NCBI GenBank assembly: GCA_947503175.1
Contig: CANNCO010000001.1
Location: 1,116,001-1,180,000 of the forward strand
Direction: 5' to 3'
Length of the DNA stretch: 64,000 nucleotides
DNA from: an uncultured Paracoccaceae bacterium
GTDB lineage: Bacteria; Pseudomonadota; Alphaproteobacteria; Rhodobacterales; Rhodobacteraceae
Below, one piece after another: positions 18,888-27,896 of this stretch; the stretch's first letter is position 1, and every line of letters begins with the position of its first letter. The notes beneath the pieces were generated by a model. The model was not told the origin of the DNA and made no database searches. It saw nothing but the letters and a program-made list of their open reading frames with translations. Made by a program: the position numbers and the translations under genes.

Positions 18888-19301
18888 ATGTCGATTGAAA
18901 CAGACGAAGACGCACTGGTCAGGGAGAGTTTCGAGCGGTTGCGCGCCGATTTCGACCAGTTTTCCATATTCTTCTACGAAGCCCTCTTTCGCCGCGCGCC
19001 GGAGCTTCGCGATCTGTTTCGGGGCGATCTGTCGGGACAGGGCATGAAGTTCATGGCAACCCTGCGGGAGATCCTGAAAGCGAGGGAAGCCGGCGAGGCC
19101 TCCGGCAGGTTGAAGGAACTCGGAACCTATCACGCCAATCTCGGTATCACGGCGGAAAGCTTTGAACCCATGGAAGAAGCACTGATCGACACGCTCCGCT
19201 ACCATCTCCGCGACGCGGTGACGCCGGAACTAGAAGCGGCGTGGCGCAAGGCCTATGCGGATATCGCGTCGAAAATGATCCGTGACGGCGGGATGACCTG
19301 A
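18888..19301 (+). CDS. Single-domain globin
   Basis: The 137-residue protein is a globin related to bacterial flavohemoglobin globin domains and Vitreoscilla haemoglobin. The proximal haem ligand is H82 in ELGTYHANLGI. The helix A-C region reads FEALFRRAPELRDLF-like, and a Gln near position 51 fits the distal E7 site. There is no reductase domain. Oxygen or NO binding is family knowledge, and the physiological role here is unknown. The ATG at 18888 is preceded by GGAGAG. A longer frame from 18261 is a shadow of mazG. Confidence 0.8.
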   Translation: MSIETDEDALVRESFERLRADFDQFSIFFYEALFRRAPELRDLFRGDLSGQGMKFMATLREILKAREAGEASGRLKELGTYHANLGITAESFEPMEEALIDTLRYHLRDAVTPELEAAWRKAYADIASKMIRDGGMT

Positions 19302-19444
19302 TCCGGCCTTTCGCCGCCGCGGCGTCACGCACCGTTGCGGACCGGTCCGCTCAACGGCCGGATATTCGGGCCGCGCCCCGTGGCGACCGGGGCCTTGGCT
19401 CTTGCTAGCGTGTTTTCTGCCAATATCGCGGGAGCGCCGGAGCC

Positions 19445-19908
19445 ATGCCAAAGATCGAAACAAGCGCGTGGCAGGACCATGCCGGCTGCGCGAGCCCGGT
19501 TTTCGGGCAAAGCAACGGCCCCTATGCCGAAATACCCCTGGGCGATGTCGTGGGGCTGTCGCGCTTCGGCGTGCATCTGGAACGGCTTCCGCCCGGTTCC
19601 CGCTCGTCCCACCGCCACTGGCACGAGACCGAGGACGAGTTCGTCTATCTGATCTCGGGCGAGTTGGTGCTGATCGAAGACGGGGAAACCCCGCTTCAGG
19701 CGGAGGATGCGGCCGGATCGAGGGCGGATGAGCCGACCGGGCATTGCCTTGAAAACCGGTCGGCCGCCCATGCGGTGATGTCGGTCGTCGGCTCACGGGC
19801 CGACACGGGCGTTGTCCATTACCCGAACCATGACGTGATCCTGCGACACGGCAATGACGGAGCCGTTTCACGCGCTCCGACGGATCGCCCATCGATCGCG
19901 AAAGCTGA
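19445..19908 (+). pseudogene. Cupin-domain protein with an apparent 3' frameshift near 19864
   Basis: The first 138 residues form a good cupin protein: the metal-binding motif is HRHWHETEDEFVYLISGE and a second histidine motif is in ENRSAAHAV. After residue 138 (HGNDGA) the open frame runs on to 19978 with an unnatural Pro/Thr-rich tail that overlaps the convergent cyclo-ligase gene. In the next frame the DNA encodes FTRSDGSPIDRES and stops at 19906-19908, as expected for this family. One missing base near 19864-19866 (a CCC read as CC) would join the two as GARFTRSDG. I give the restored coordinates; the uncorrected frame is 19445-19978. GGAG precedes the start. Confidence 0.7.
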
Positions 19909-19926
19909 TGGAAGGGAACCGGTCCC

Positions 19927-20475
19927 TCACCCGAAGACCCGCACCCCCGCCTCGGTCACGATCGCATCCAGCGGCTGATCCGTGGGTTCCAGCGGCAACG
20001 CGTCGGTCTCCTGCGCGGCATAGGCATAACCCACGGCCAGAACCGGCCCCCGCGCCCGCAGCCCCTCCAGCGTCCGGTCATAAAACCCCCCGCCATAGCC
20101 AAGCCGGTAGCCGAGCCCGTCGAACGCCACCAGGGGCACGATCAGCACCTCGGGGATCACATCCTCGCCGCTCTCGGGGATCATCGCCTTGAACGGCCCC
20201 TCGATCATCCGCCCGCCGGGCGTCCAGCGCCGAAAGGTCAGTGGCAATCCCGCCCCCGCAATCACGGGCACGCCGACAGGCCCCGACCAACCCGCCATCA
20301 CCGGCACCGGATCGATCTCGCTTCGGATCGGCATGTACCCGGCCAGCGGCTTGCCCGCATAATCGGCCAGAAACGCCGTCAAAACTTCCTGCGCCGCCTC
20401 ATCAAGCCCCGACTGAAACGCGGCTTTCCGGCGCGCGAACGCCGCCTTCCGCGCCGCGGCCTTGGCCGCATTCAT
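19927..20475 (-). CDS. fthC: 5-formyltetrahydrofolate cyclo-ligase
   Basis: A 182-residue enzyme that converts 5-formyl-THF to 5,10-methenyl-THF using ATP. The N-terminal helix is Lys/Arg/Ala-rich (AARKAAFARRKAAF), the middle holds the IRSEIDPVPV segment, and the signature LGYGGGFYDRTL lies near residue 125. ATG 20475 overlaps the mgtE stop by four bases; the longer frame to 20961 is a shadow of mgtE. The symbol is also given as mthfs or ygfA. Confidence 0.88.
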   Translation of the reverse strand: MNAAKAAARKAAFARRKAAFQSGLDEAAQEVLTAFLADYAGKPLAGYMPIRSEIDPVPVMAGWSGPVGVPVIAGAGLPLTFRRWTPGGRMIEGPFKAMIPESGEDVIPEVLIVPLVAFDGLGYRLGYGGGFYDRTLEGLRARGPVLAVGYAYAAQETDALPLEPTDQPLDAIVTEAGVRVFG

Positions 20476-21863
20476 AGCAGGAACACCACCGCAAGGCCGA
20501 GAAACGCAAAGAAACCCACCACATCCGTCACCGTCGTCACGAACGCGCCCGAGGCCAGCGCCGGATCGATCCCCAGCTTCTCCAGCACTACGGGTATCCC
20601 GATCCCGGCCAATGCCGCGGCCAACAGGTTGATCACCATCGCCGCCGCAATCACCACGCCCAGCATCGGCAACCCGAACCACAGAACGCCGACGACCCCC
20701 ATGATAACCGCAAACGCCGCCCCATTGATCAGACCCACCATCAACTCGCGCCGTATCACCCGCCAGACGTTCGATCCGGTCAGATCCTTGGTCGCAATGG
20801 CGCGCACCGCCACGGTCAGGCTTTGCGTCCCCGCATTCCCGCCCATGGACGCCACGATGGGCATCAGGACGGCCAGTGCCACGATCTGCGCAATCGCCGC
20901 CTCGAACTGCGCGATCACGAGGCTCGCCAGGATCGAGGTCAGAAGGTTGACCCCCAGCCACGGGAAACGCCCCTTGACGATCTCGCGCACGCTTGACGAC
21001 ATCCGCCCGCCCTCGTCTCCGACACCGGCCAGGCGCAGGATGTCCTCTTCGTGCTCCTCGTCTAGCACGATCATCGCGTCGTCGATGGTGATTACACCCA
21101 CCAGCCGCCCGTCTTCATTCACCACGGGGGCCGAAATCAGGTGATATTGGTTGAACGCATAGGCCACGTCGCCCTCATCCTGCAGCGCAGGGATCACCTG
21201 AAAGTTTTCTTCGACCAGCGTGTTCAGCGCCACCTCGCGCCGCGCCCCCATGATCCTGCCCAGCGTCACGTAACCCGTGGGCCGGTGCCGCGCATCGACA
21301 AGGATCACGTGATAGAAGTCATCCGGCAGGTCATCCTCGCCGCGCATGTAATCGATGGCGTCGCCCACATTCCAGTGCTGCGGAACCGCCACGACCTCGC
21401 GCTGCATCATCCGGCCCGCGGAGAACTCCGGAAAGGCCAGCGCCTGTTCGACCGCAACCCGGTCGGCATCTTCCAGCGCGTCCAGAAGCGCTTCCTGATC
21501 ATGCGCCTCAAGGTCTTCCAGAAGGTCGACGACATCGTCGCTTTCCAGCGCGCGCAAGGCCTCGCCCACCGCCTCGCGCGGCAGAAACGCGATCACCTCT
21601 TCGCGCAGCCCCTCTTCCAGATCCGACAGTACCTCGCCATCGACGATCCCCGGGGCCAGAAGCAGCATCTCACGCCGCTCTCCGCCTGAAACCTGCTCCA
21701 GAAGGTCGGCGATATCGGCCGAATGCAGCGGCACCATCAGGTCAGACAGACGCGCCCCGTCGCCCGCCGCCAGCGCCAGCCGGACATCCGCCACCAGACG
21801 GTTGTCCAGCGCGTAATCCACCTCGTCGGGGGAGGTCTCTTCTGCCTCGACTACATCGGCCAT
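20472..21863 (-). CDS. mgtE: Magnesium transporter MgtE
   Basis: A 463-residue inner-membrane Mg2+ channel. The N-terminal MgtE helical domain (about 25-125) includes LESDDVVDLLEDLEAHDQE. Two CBS domains follow (about 135-260), the second ending in VGVITIDDAMIVLDEEHEEDIL. The five-helix membrane part (about 290-463) contains the pore signature SMGGNAGTQSL. ATG 21863 gives the normal family length; the frame to 22226 is a shadow. I saw no recognisable Mg2+ riboswitch in the 132 bases before the start. The gene is coupled to fthC. Confidence 0.92.
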   Translation of the reverse strand: MADVVEAEETSPDEVDYALDNRLVADVRLALAAGDGARLSDLMVPLHSADIADLLEQVSGGERREMLLLAPGIVDGEVLSDLEEGLREEVIAFLPREAVGEALRALESDDVVDLLEDLEAHDQEALLDALEDADRVAVEQALAFPEFSAGRMMQREVVAVPQHWNVGDAIDYMRGEDDLPDDFYHVILVDARHRPTGYVTLGRIMGARREVALNTLVEENFQVIPALQDEGDVAYAFNQYHLISAPVVNEDGRLVGVITIDDAMIVLDEEHEEDILRLAGVGDEGGRMSSSVREIVKGRFPWLGVNLLTSILASLVIAQFEAAIAQIVALAVLMPIVASMGGNAGTQSLTVAVRAIATKDLTGSNVWRVIRRELMVGLINGAAFAVIMGVVGVLWFGLPMLGVVIAAAMVINLLAAALAGIGIPVVLEKLGIDPALASGAFVTTVTDVVGFFAFLGLAVVFLL

Positions 21864-21995
21864 CTGGTCTCCGAAACCGGCCCTAACCGGGAAAATTCCG
21901 CGGGCGTTGGGCCGGACAATAGGCGAAGGAGTTTCAAAGAAACAGGGGGGCATGTGGCGATTTACCCAAAGCCCGCGCGCGCCTAGTCTGCCCCC

Positions 21996-23276
21996 ATGAA
22001 CACGACGCGGATCCTTCTGGGCCAGACCCTGCAATTCACCGACAGCCCCCTGACCCACGGGGCCGAGGCGGCGATCCATCACCGCCATGGCGCGGTGGCG
22101 GTGGCCGAGGGCCGGATCCTGATGACCGGCACCGCAGAGGTCGTGCGTGCTGCCCACCCGCAGGCCGAGATCACCGATTACGGCCCGTCGCTGATCCTGC
22201 CGGGCTTTGTCGATGCCCATGCCCATTATCCCCAGACCGCGATCATCGCGTCATGGGGCAAACGCCTGATCGACTGGCTGAACAGCTATACATTCCCCGA
22301 GGAAATGCGCCTCGCCGACCCCGCCTATGCCGCCCAGATCGCGAACCGTTACCTCGATCTCCTCCTCGCCCATGGCACGACGACCGTGGCCAGCTACTGC
22401 ACCATCCATCCCGAAAGCGTCACCGCCTTTTTCGAAGCCGCAGAAGCCCGGGGCATGCGCGTCGCCGCGGGCAAGACCTGCATGGACCGCAACGCCCCCG
22501 ATGGCCTCTGCGACACGCCGCAAACGGCCTATGACGACTCCAAGGCCCTTCTGGAGACATGGCATGGGCGGGGCCGCGCCGAATACGTCATCACCCCCCG
22601 CTTCTCGCCCACCTCGACGCCCGAACAACTGGCCGCCCTGGGCGCGCTCTGGGCCGAACACCCCGATTGCCTGATGCAAACCCATCTCTCGGAACAGACC
22701 GACGAGATTGCATGGGTCAAATCCCTCTTCCCCGAGGCCCGGGATTACCTCGACACCTACGAGGCCCACGGCCTTCTGAGCGAACGCGGCATGTATGGCC
22801 ACGCGATCCATCTGGAGCCGCGCGAGATCGACCGGCTGTCCGAGACAGGCGCGGCGCTGATCCATTGCCCCACCTCGAACACCTTCATCGGCTCGGGCCT
22901 CTTCGACATGACCCTCGCGGCCAGCCTGCCCGTGGGCCTTGCCACCGATACCGGCGGCGGGTCGTCCTTTTCGATGCTGCGCACCATGGCTGCGGCCTAT
23001 GAGATCGCGCAGCTTCGCGGCAACCCGCTTCACCCCTCGGCCCTGCTCTGGCTCGCCACCGAAGGTTCCGCCCGCGCCATGCACATGGCCGACCGCGTGG
23101 GCACCCTTGACGCGGGTACCGAAGCCGACCTTGTGATCCTCGATCTCGCCTCGACACCCGCCATCGCACAGGCCGCCGCCCGCGCCGAAGACATCTGGCA
23201 GGCGGTCTTTCCGACGATCATGCTGGGCGACGACCGCGCCGTCCGCGCCGTCTGGGTCGCAGGACGGCAACTCTGA
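21996..23276 (+). CDS. guaD: Guanine deaminase
   Basis: A 426-residue amidohydrolase-family enzyme that deaminates guanine to xanthine. The zinc-binding HxH is H75/H77 in FVDAHAHYPQT, the guanine deaminase form of the motif. Further ligands are in MQTHLSEQTDE and the catalytic Asp in GLATDTGGGSSFSML. The segment AGKTCMDRNAPDGLCD is typical of the family. No clear ribosome site precedes ATG 21996. With the 8-oxoguanine deaminase at 24-25 kb it forms a purine-ring catabolism neighbourhood. Confidence 0.9.
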   Translation: MNTTRILLGQTLQFTDSPLTHGAEAAIHHRHGAVAVAEGRILMTGTAEVVRAAHPQAEITDYGPSLILPGFVDAHAHYPQTAIIASWGKRLIDWLNSYTFPEEMRLADPAYAAQIANRYLDLLLAHGTTTVASYCTIHPESVTAFFEAAEARGMRVAAGKTCMDRNAPDGLCDTPQTAYDDSKALLETWHGRGRAEYVITPRFSPTSTPEQLAALGALWAEHPDCLMQTHLSEQTDEIAWVKSLFPEARDYLDTYEAHGLLSERGMYGHAIHLEPREIDRLSETGAALIHCPTSNTFIGSGLFDMTLAASLPVGLATDTGGGSSFSMLRTMAAAYEIAQLRGNPLHPSALLWLATEGSARAMHMADRVGTLDAGTEADLVILDLASTPAIAQAAARAEDIWQAVFPTIMLGDDRAVRAVWVAGRQL

Positions 23277-23403
23277 CGGGACTTCCCGCAGTAAAGCTCC
23301 CGCGCGACCTCGACCCCTAACTCCTGTATGCTTCGACCCGTGTCTTCAGGCGCATTCCGCGTTTGGGGGCGCCAATTCAGACATTTTCGAGGGGAGTTCT
23401 TTC

Positions 23404-23736
23404 ATGTCGTTCTATCTGTTCAAAGCCCGCTATACCGCCAAGGCCATCAAAGCGATGGTCGACAATCCGCAGGATCGCGAAGCACCGGCCCGCAAGCTGA
23501 TCGAGGCTGTGGGCGGCAAGCTCCACCACCTGTTCTTCAGTTTCGGCGAGGAAGACATCTATGCCCTGATCGAAGCGCCCGACGATTCCGCCATGGCGGC
23601 GGGCGCGCTCGCGGTCGGGGCCTCGGGCGCCTTTGCTGGCGGGGCAACAGTCAAGCTGATGACGCCAAAAGACGCCGTAAAAGCCATGAAGGCGGCCAAA
23701 AAGGCGTCGAAATCCTACATTCCGGCAACGGGCTGA
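23404..23736 (+). CDS. GYD-domain protein
   Basis: A 110-residue protein matching the GYD family: it begins with an antiparallel sheet segment (SFYLFKARYTAKAIKAMVDNPQDRE), then HHLFFSFGEEDIYALIEAPDDSAMAAGALAVGASGAF. The canonical Gly-Tyr-Asp is Glu-Asp-Ile here. The C-terminus is Lys/Ala-rich. The function of the family is not known. GGGGAG precedes the start. It sits between two purine deaminases but points the same way only as guaD, with a separate 127-base leader. Confidence 0.75.
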   Translation: MSFYLFKARYTAKAIKAMVDNPQDREAPARKLIEAVGGKLHHLFFSFGEEDIYALIEAPDDSAMAAGALAVGASGAFAGGATVKLMTPKDAVKAMKAAKKASKSYIPATG

Positions 23737-23966
23737 GAAACGCAATCGGGCCGCGCGGCGGGGTCATTCACGCGCCTGCGGCCCGCAACCGGTTTGCGCA
23801 TGGCATACACATGGTTTCCGCATGGTTTCCGCATACTGCGCGCGCTCCGGTAACGGAGCCCCGGTTAACCCCGCCGCGCGCCGTCAGCCGCCGCCGCAAA
23901 CCCCTTGCCCGCAAGGCGCCGCGGTCCCGGACCCGATCCGGGACCTCCCCGGTTAACACCCGTTAA

Positions 23967-25304
23967 CTATGCCATCAGCCGCGCGACCAGTTCTTCGGCC
24001 CGCCGCAGCACCCGACCCGTATCCACCGTCACGATCTCTCCGTCCCGCACGATCCGCCGCCCCTCGACAAACAGATCCCGGACCCGGCGCGGGCCGGCCA
24101 GAAGAAGCGCCGCCTTGTCCCAGCTTCCCGCCGCCTCGATCCCCGACACGTCCCAAACCGCAATATCCGCGCGGAACCCGTCCGCAATCTGACCCACATC
24201 GTCACGCCCCAGAACCGCCGCCCCGCCCCGCGTGGCAATCTCCAGCGCCTCCATCGACGCCATCGCATCGGCCCCCTTCGCGACCCGCTGCAACAGCATC
24301 GCCATGCGCGCCTCGCCGATCATGTCGGCGGCATCGTTCGAGGCCGATCCGTCGACCCCCAGCCCCACCCGAACGCCCGCATCCCGCATCGCCCGGACCG
24401 GCGCGATGCCCGACCCCAGACGACAATTCGAACAGGGACAATGCGCAACCCCCGTTCCGGTTTGCGCAAACAGGTCAATCTCTTGCGCGTCCAGCTTCAC
24501 GCAATGGGCATGCCAGACATCGTCACCGGTCCAGCCCAGATCCTCGGCATATTGCCCCGGGCGGCAGCCGAACATCTCCTCGCTATAGGCGATGTCCTCG
24601 TCATTCTCCGCCAGATGCGTATGCAGCCGCACGCCCTTGTCCCGCGCCAGCACGGCCGCATCCCGCATCAACTCGCGGCTGACCGAAAACGGCGAACAGG
24701 GCGCCAGCCCGACCTGCACCATCGCGCCCGGACCCGTTGCATGAAAAGCATCCACCACCCGTATGGAATCATTCAGAATATCCTCTTCCCGCTCCACCAG
24801 ACTATCGGGCGGCAGCCCCCCGTCGCTTTCACCGATGCTCATCGCGCCCCGCGTCGGATGAAACCGCAAGCCCACCTCGCCCGCCGCCGCAATCGTATCG
24901 TCCAGCCGTGACCCGTTCGGGAACAGGTACAGATGATCGGCACTCAGCGTGCAGCCCGACAGTGCCAGTTCCGCCAGCCCAACTTGGGTCGCCACGAACA
25001 TCTCCTCCGGTCCGAACCGGGCCCAGATCGGATAGAGCGTCTGAAGCCAGCCGAACAGCAGCGCATCCTGCCCGCCGGGCACGGACCGCGTCAGTGTCTG
25101 GTACAGATGATGATGCGTGTTGATCAGACCGGGGGTCACAACGCATCCCCGCCCCTCTACGACCTCGGCCCCGGGCGCATCCAGCCCCGTGCCGATCCCG
25201 GCGATCATGCCGTTTTCCATCAGGATATCGACGCCCGTCAAAACGCGGTGGGCGTCATCCATCGTCACGACCGTGTCGATGTTGCGAATAAGGGTTCTGG
25301 CCAT
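23967..25304 (-). CDS. 8-oxoguanine deaminase (amidohydrolase superfamily)
   Basis: A 445-residue metal-dependent deaminase. The metal-binding HxH is H64/H66 in LINTHHHLYQTLTR, followed by LHTHLAENDEDI, the CVKLDAQEI segment and GLGVDGSASNDAADMIGE. This pattern, especially the AHCPCSNCRLGSGIAP stretch, is that of 8-oxoguanine deaminases (8-oxoguanine to urate), which older annotations call hydroxydechloroatrazine ethylaminohydrolase. Assignment to 8-oxoguanine rather than another hydroxylated purine is by resemblance. It is convergent with the GYD gene. Confidence 0.82.
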   Translation of the reverse strand: MARTLIRNIDTVVTMDDAHRVLTGVDILMENGMIAGIGTGLDAPGAEVVEGRGCVVTPGLINTHHHLYQTLTRSVPGGQDALLFGWLQTLYPIWARFGPEEMFVATQVGLAELALSGCTLSADHLYLFPNGSRLDDTIAAAGEVGLRFHPTRGAMSIGESDGGLPPDSLVEREEDILNDSIRVVDAFHATGPGAMVQVGLAPCSPFSVSRELMRDAAVLARDKGVRLHTHLAENDEDIAYSEEMFGCRPGQYAEDLGWTGDDVWHAHCVKLDAQEIDLFAQTGTGVAHCPCSNCRLGSGIAPVRAMRDAGVRVGLGVDGSASNDAADMIGEARMAMLLQRVAKGADAMASMEALEIATRGGAAVLGRDDVGQIADGFRADIAVWDVSGIEAAGSWDKAALLLAGPRRVRDLFVEGRRIVRDGEIVTVDTGRVLRRAEELVARLMA

Positions 25305-25416
25305 GGTTTGCTCCGTTCGGTCCAGCCATCCCTTTCGGACCGATATGCGGAACTGCGGGCGACAGAAAGGGATGTGAAGGACTCGCCCGTGCGCCCCTCG
25401 ATAGCAAAGTTAACCG

Positions 25417-26214
25417 TTATCCGGCAAGCTTCGCCAGGGCTTCGGCATGAATCTCGGGATTCGCGGCGGCCAGCACCTGCCCCCCGTCATGGGCCGGACC
25501 GCCACGCCAGTCGGTGACAATGCCGCCCGCGGCTTCGATCACCGCCAAAGGTGCCGCGATATCATAGGCTTGCAGGCCCGCTTCGATCACCAGATCGACC
25601 TGCCCCGCGGCCACGAGCGCATAGGCATAGCAATCCATGCCATAGCGGGTCAGTTGCGCCGCGTGCGACACGCGCTCGAACGCCGCCCGCTCCTCGGCGG
25701 CGCCCACTTCCGGAAATGTCGTGAACAAAACCGCTTCCGACAGGGCGCGGGGCGGCCGAGTTTTCAGCGCCGCGACACCGTGCGGTCCGTTAACCTCGGC
25801 CTTACCAAATCCGCCGAAAAACCGCTCGCCGATAAACGGCTGGTCGATTACCCCCATCCGCGGCCCGCTCTCATCCGCCACCGCGATCAGCACCCCCCAT
25901 GTGGGCGTTCCGCTCAGAAACGCGCGGGTTCCGTCGATCGGATCAAGGAGCCAAGTGAACCCGCTGGTCCCGTCTTTGGCCCCGTATTCCTCGCCCAGAA
26001 TCCCGTCTTCGGGCCGCATCTCCTCCAGCACCGCGCGCATCGCACGCTCTGCCGCCCGATCCGCTTCGGTGACCGGATCGAAATCGGACCGTTTGCTTTC
26101 GACGGCGAGCCCCGGCGCGCGAAAATGCGGCAGAATAGCCGCCCGCGCGACATCGGCCAGCGCATGGGCCACCTGCGCCAGACGCGCAGCAAGGGGATCG
26201 GGGATATCAGACAT
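25417..26214 (-). CDS. hisN: Histidinol-phosphatase, inositol monophosphatase family
   Basis: A 265-residue Mg2+-dependent phosphatase of the IMPase fold. Metal ligands are E75 in GEEYG, D91/D94 in LDPIDGTRAF, and a later Asp in LQAYDIAAPLAVIEAAGG. In actinobacteria and alphaproteobacteria this subfamily (HisN) performs the histidinol-phosphatase step, while inositol phosphatase activity is the alternative. The start codon lies five bases after a strong stem-loop and has no clear Shine-Dalgarno sequence. Confidence 0.8.
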   Translation of the reverse strand: MSDIPDPLAARLAQVAHALADVARAAILPHFRAPGLAVESKRSDFDPVTEADRAAERAMRAVLEEMRPEDGILGEEYGAKDGTSGFTWLLDPIDGTRAFLSGTPTWGVLIAVADESGPRMGVIDQPFIGERFFGGFGKAEVNGPHGVAALKTRPPRALSEAVLFTTFPEVGAAEERAAFERVSHAAQLTRYGMDCYAYALVAAGQVDLVIEAGLQAYDIAAPLAVIEAAGGIVTDWRGGPAHDGGQVLAAANPEIHAEALAKLAG

Positions 26215-26218
26215 GAAA

Positions 26219-26246
26219 CGGCACCGAAGATCGCTCTCCGGTGCCG
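26219..26246 (-). promoter_or_regulatory. Stem-loop ending five bases before the hisN start
   Basis: CGGCACCG and CGGTGCCG form a perfect 8-base-pair stem with a 12-base loop, between the XRE regulator stop (26285) and the hisN ATG (26214). It has only a short T stretch (GTTTC) after it, so it could end the regulator transcript or structure the hisN leader. Which role applies is not decided by the sequence. Confidence 0.4.
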
Positions 26247-26284
26247 CTATCTTTGCGCGCGCAGGTCGTCAAGACCGCGCGGTA

Positions 26285-26647
26285 TCAGTCGGTATCGCTC
26301 AGGACCCGGGCCAGCTCGAAAAGCCGGCGCCGCTGCGTCTCGGGAATGGCGTAATAGGACCGCACCAGTTCAAGGGCCTCCTTGTCCGCCATCAGATCGG
26401 CCGGCACCGCCGAATCGCCGTGGTTCGATTCCTCCAGACCGTCGAAGAAGAACGAAACCGACACTTCCAGTGCATCCGCAATGTCCCAAAGACGCGATGC
26501 GCTGACCCGGTTCATACCCGTCTCGTATTTCTGAATCTGCTGAAACTTGATTCCAACACGCTCGGCCAGTTGCTGTTGCGTCATACCGATCATCCACCGA
26601 CGGTGACGAACGCGCTTTCCCACATGGACGTCGACCGGATGTTTCAT
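26285..26647 (-). CDS. XRE-family transcriptional regulator
   Basis: A 120-residue regulator. The helix-turn-helix (about 8-65) reads GKRVRHRRWMIGMTQQQLAE then GIKFQQIQKYETGMNRVSAS, a conserved form in Rhodobacterales and Rhizobiales. The C-terminal part (EALELVRSYYAIPETQRRRL) resembles the dimerisation segment of SinR-like proteins. ATG 26647 is preferred because AGGAG lies eight bases before it; an ATG six bases earlier is too close to that site. Its target is unknown. It is divergent from the quinone oxidoreductase across an AT-rich spacer. Confidence 0.85.
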   Translation of the reverse strand: MKHPVDVHVGKRVRHRRWMIGMTQQQLAERVGIKFQQIQKYETGMNRVSASRLWDIADALEVSVSFFFDGLEESNHGDSAVPADLMADKEALELVRSYYAIPETQRRRLFELARVLSDTD

Positions 26648-26653
26648 GATCAT

Positions 26654-26936
26654 TACTCCTTGTGCCGTCTACCGCGTGTGCCGGTGGTATGCCACTTCTC
26701 GCTTGAGTTGCACAACCTGTCCTTTAGGCTAGGTCGGTAGAGGCGGTTACAGGATCACCCACTTGAATTCCGCCGAAAGGCGGCCTGGGCATGAATACTA
26801 TCGTTAAGGTAGCAAAAGTATCTGTAAAATTACCGTAAGAGATGTATTACACATAAGTGTCAGATTTGTAAAACACTTCGTTGCATTGTGGTACGCCATT
26901 CGTCAGGGTGACCCCGTTCAACTGGGACCCGAACGG
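26654..26936. other. AT-rich divergent promoter region
   Basis: This 283-base spacer between two divergent genes is markedly more AT-rich than its surroundings, especially 26800-26880. It contains small inverted repeats such as ACAC-ATAA-GTGT (26849-26860) and GTAA-AA-TTAC (near 26824-26833). These are plausible operator half-sites, but no defined promoter can be assigned. No gene was seen. Confidence 0.4.
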
Positions 26937-27896
26937 ATGAAAGCCTATCAGATCAACGACTTCGAAAGCGGCCCGAGGCTGGTCGATATCCCCCGCCCTG
27001 TTCCCGGACAGGGCGAGATCGGAGTCGAAATCGCGGCCTGCGGGCTGAACTTCGCCGACCTTCTGATGGTCAAAGGCCAGTATCAGGAGAAACCGCCTTT
27101 GCCCTTCACCCTCGGCCTCGAACTGGCCGGAACGGTGACCGAGACCGGTCCGGGCGCCGCCGGATTCGCGCCGGGCGACCGGGTCGCGGTTTATTCCGGT
27201 CAGGGCGGGCTGGCCGAGTTTGGCGCATTCCCGGCGGATCGCGCCCAGCAAATCCCTGATAAAATGCCCTTTTCCGACGCCGCCGCGTTTCTGGTCGCCT
27301 ATGGAACCAGCCACCTGGCGCTAGCCATCCGAGCCAGCCTTCAGCCCGGCGAAACGCTGCTTGTTCTGGGTGCTGCGGGCGGCGTGGGCCTGACTGCGGT
27401 CGAAATCGGCAAGCGAATGGGCGCCCGCGTCATCGCATGTGCGCGCGGTCCGGAGAAGCTGGCCATCGCACAGGCCGCCGGGGCCGACATTCTGATCGAC
27501 AGCGACACCGAAGACCTTCGGAAGGTCGTCAGATCGCTGGGCGGGGCGGATGTGGTCTATGACCCGGTGGGCGGCGATCTCTTCGCCGCCGCCCTGCGCG
27601 CCACGAGGCCGGGCGGACGCGTTCTGGTTGTCGGCTTCGCCAGCGGGACCGTCCCGCCGATCCCCGCCAACTACCTTCTGGTCAAGAATATCAGCGTTCT
27701 GGGGTTCTACCTCGGCGGCTACCTGGCCATCGCGCCACGGTTACTGACCGACAGCCTGACGACCCTCTTTGGCTGGTATGCCACGGGGGCGCTGAAACCC
27801 CATATCAGCCACACCCTTCCGCTCGACCGCGCAGAGGAAGGGCTTGAGCTTCTACGCAGCCGACGCTCGACCGGGAAGGTGATAATCACGCCCTGA
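26937..27896 (+). CDS. NADPH:quinone oxidoreductase family protein (zinc-free MDR)
   Basis: A 319-residue medium-chain dehydrogenase/reductase of the quinone oxidoreductase type. The GroES-like N-terminal domain ends near 125, and the nucleotide-binding motif is LVLGAAGGVGLTAVEIGKRM. The zinc-ligand cysteines of alcohol dehydrogenases are absent. It probably reduces quinones or enones with NADPH; the substrate is unknown. ATG 26937 gives the conserved MKAYQ start; the frame from 26886 adds 17 unsupported residues. Its last 45 bases overlap the convergent lysR gene. Confidence 0.82.
   Translation: MKAYQINDFESGPRLVDIPRPVPGQGEIGVEIAACGLNFADLLMVKGQYQEKPPLPFTLGLELAGTVTETGPGAAGFAPGDRVAVYSGQGGLAEFGAFPADRAQQIPDKMPFSDAAAFLVAYGTSHLALAIRASLQPGETLLVLGAAGGVGLTAVEIGKRMGARVIACARGPEKLAIAQAAGADILIDSDTEDLRKVVRSLGGADVVYDPVGGDLFAAALRATRPGGRVLVVGFASGTVPPIPANYLLVKNISVLGFYLGGYLAIAPRLLTDSLTTLFGWYATGALKPHISHTLPLDRAEEGLELLRSRRSTGKVIITP

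Noticed and set aside
23953-23967. Paired TTAAC sequences resembling a CtrA site
   Set aside because: The spacing is one base short of the TTAA-N7-TTAA consensus and the site lies between convergent gene ends, not in a promoter.
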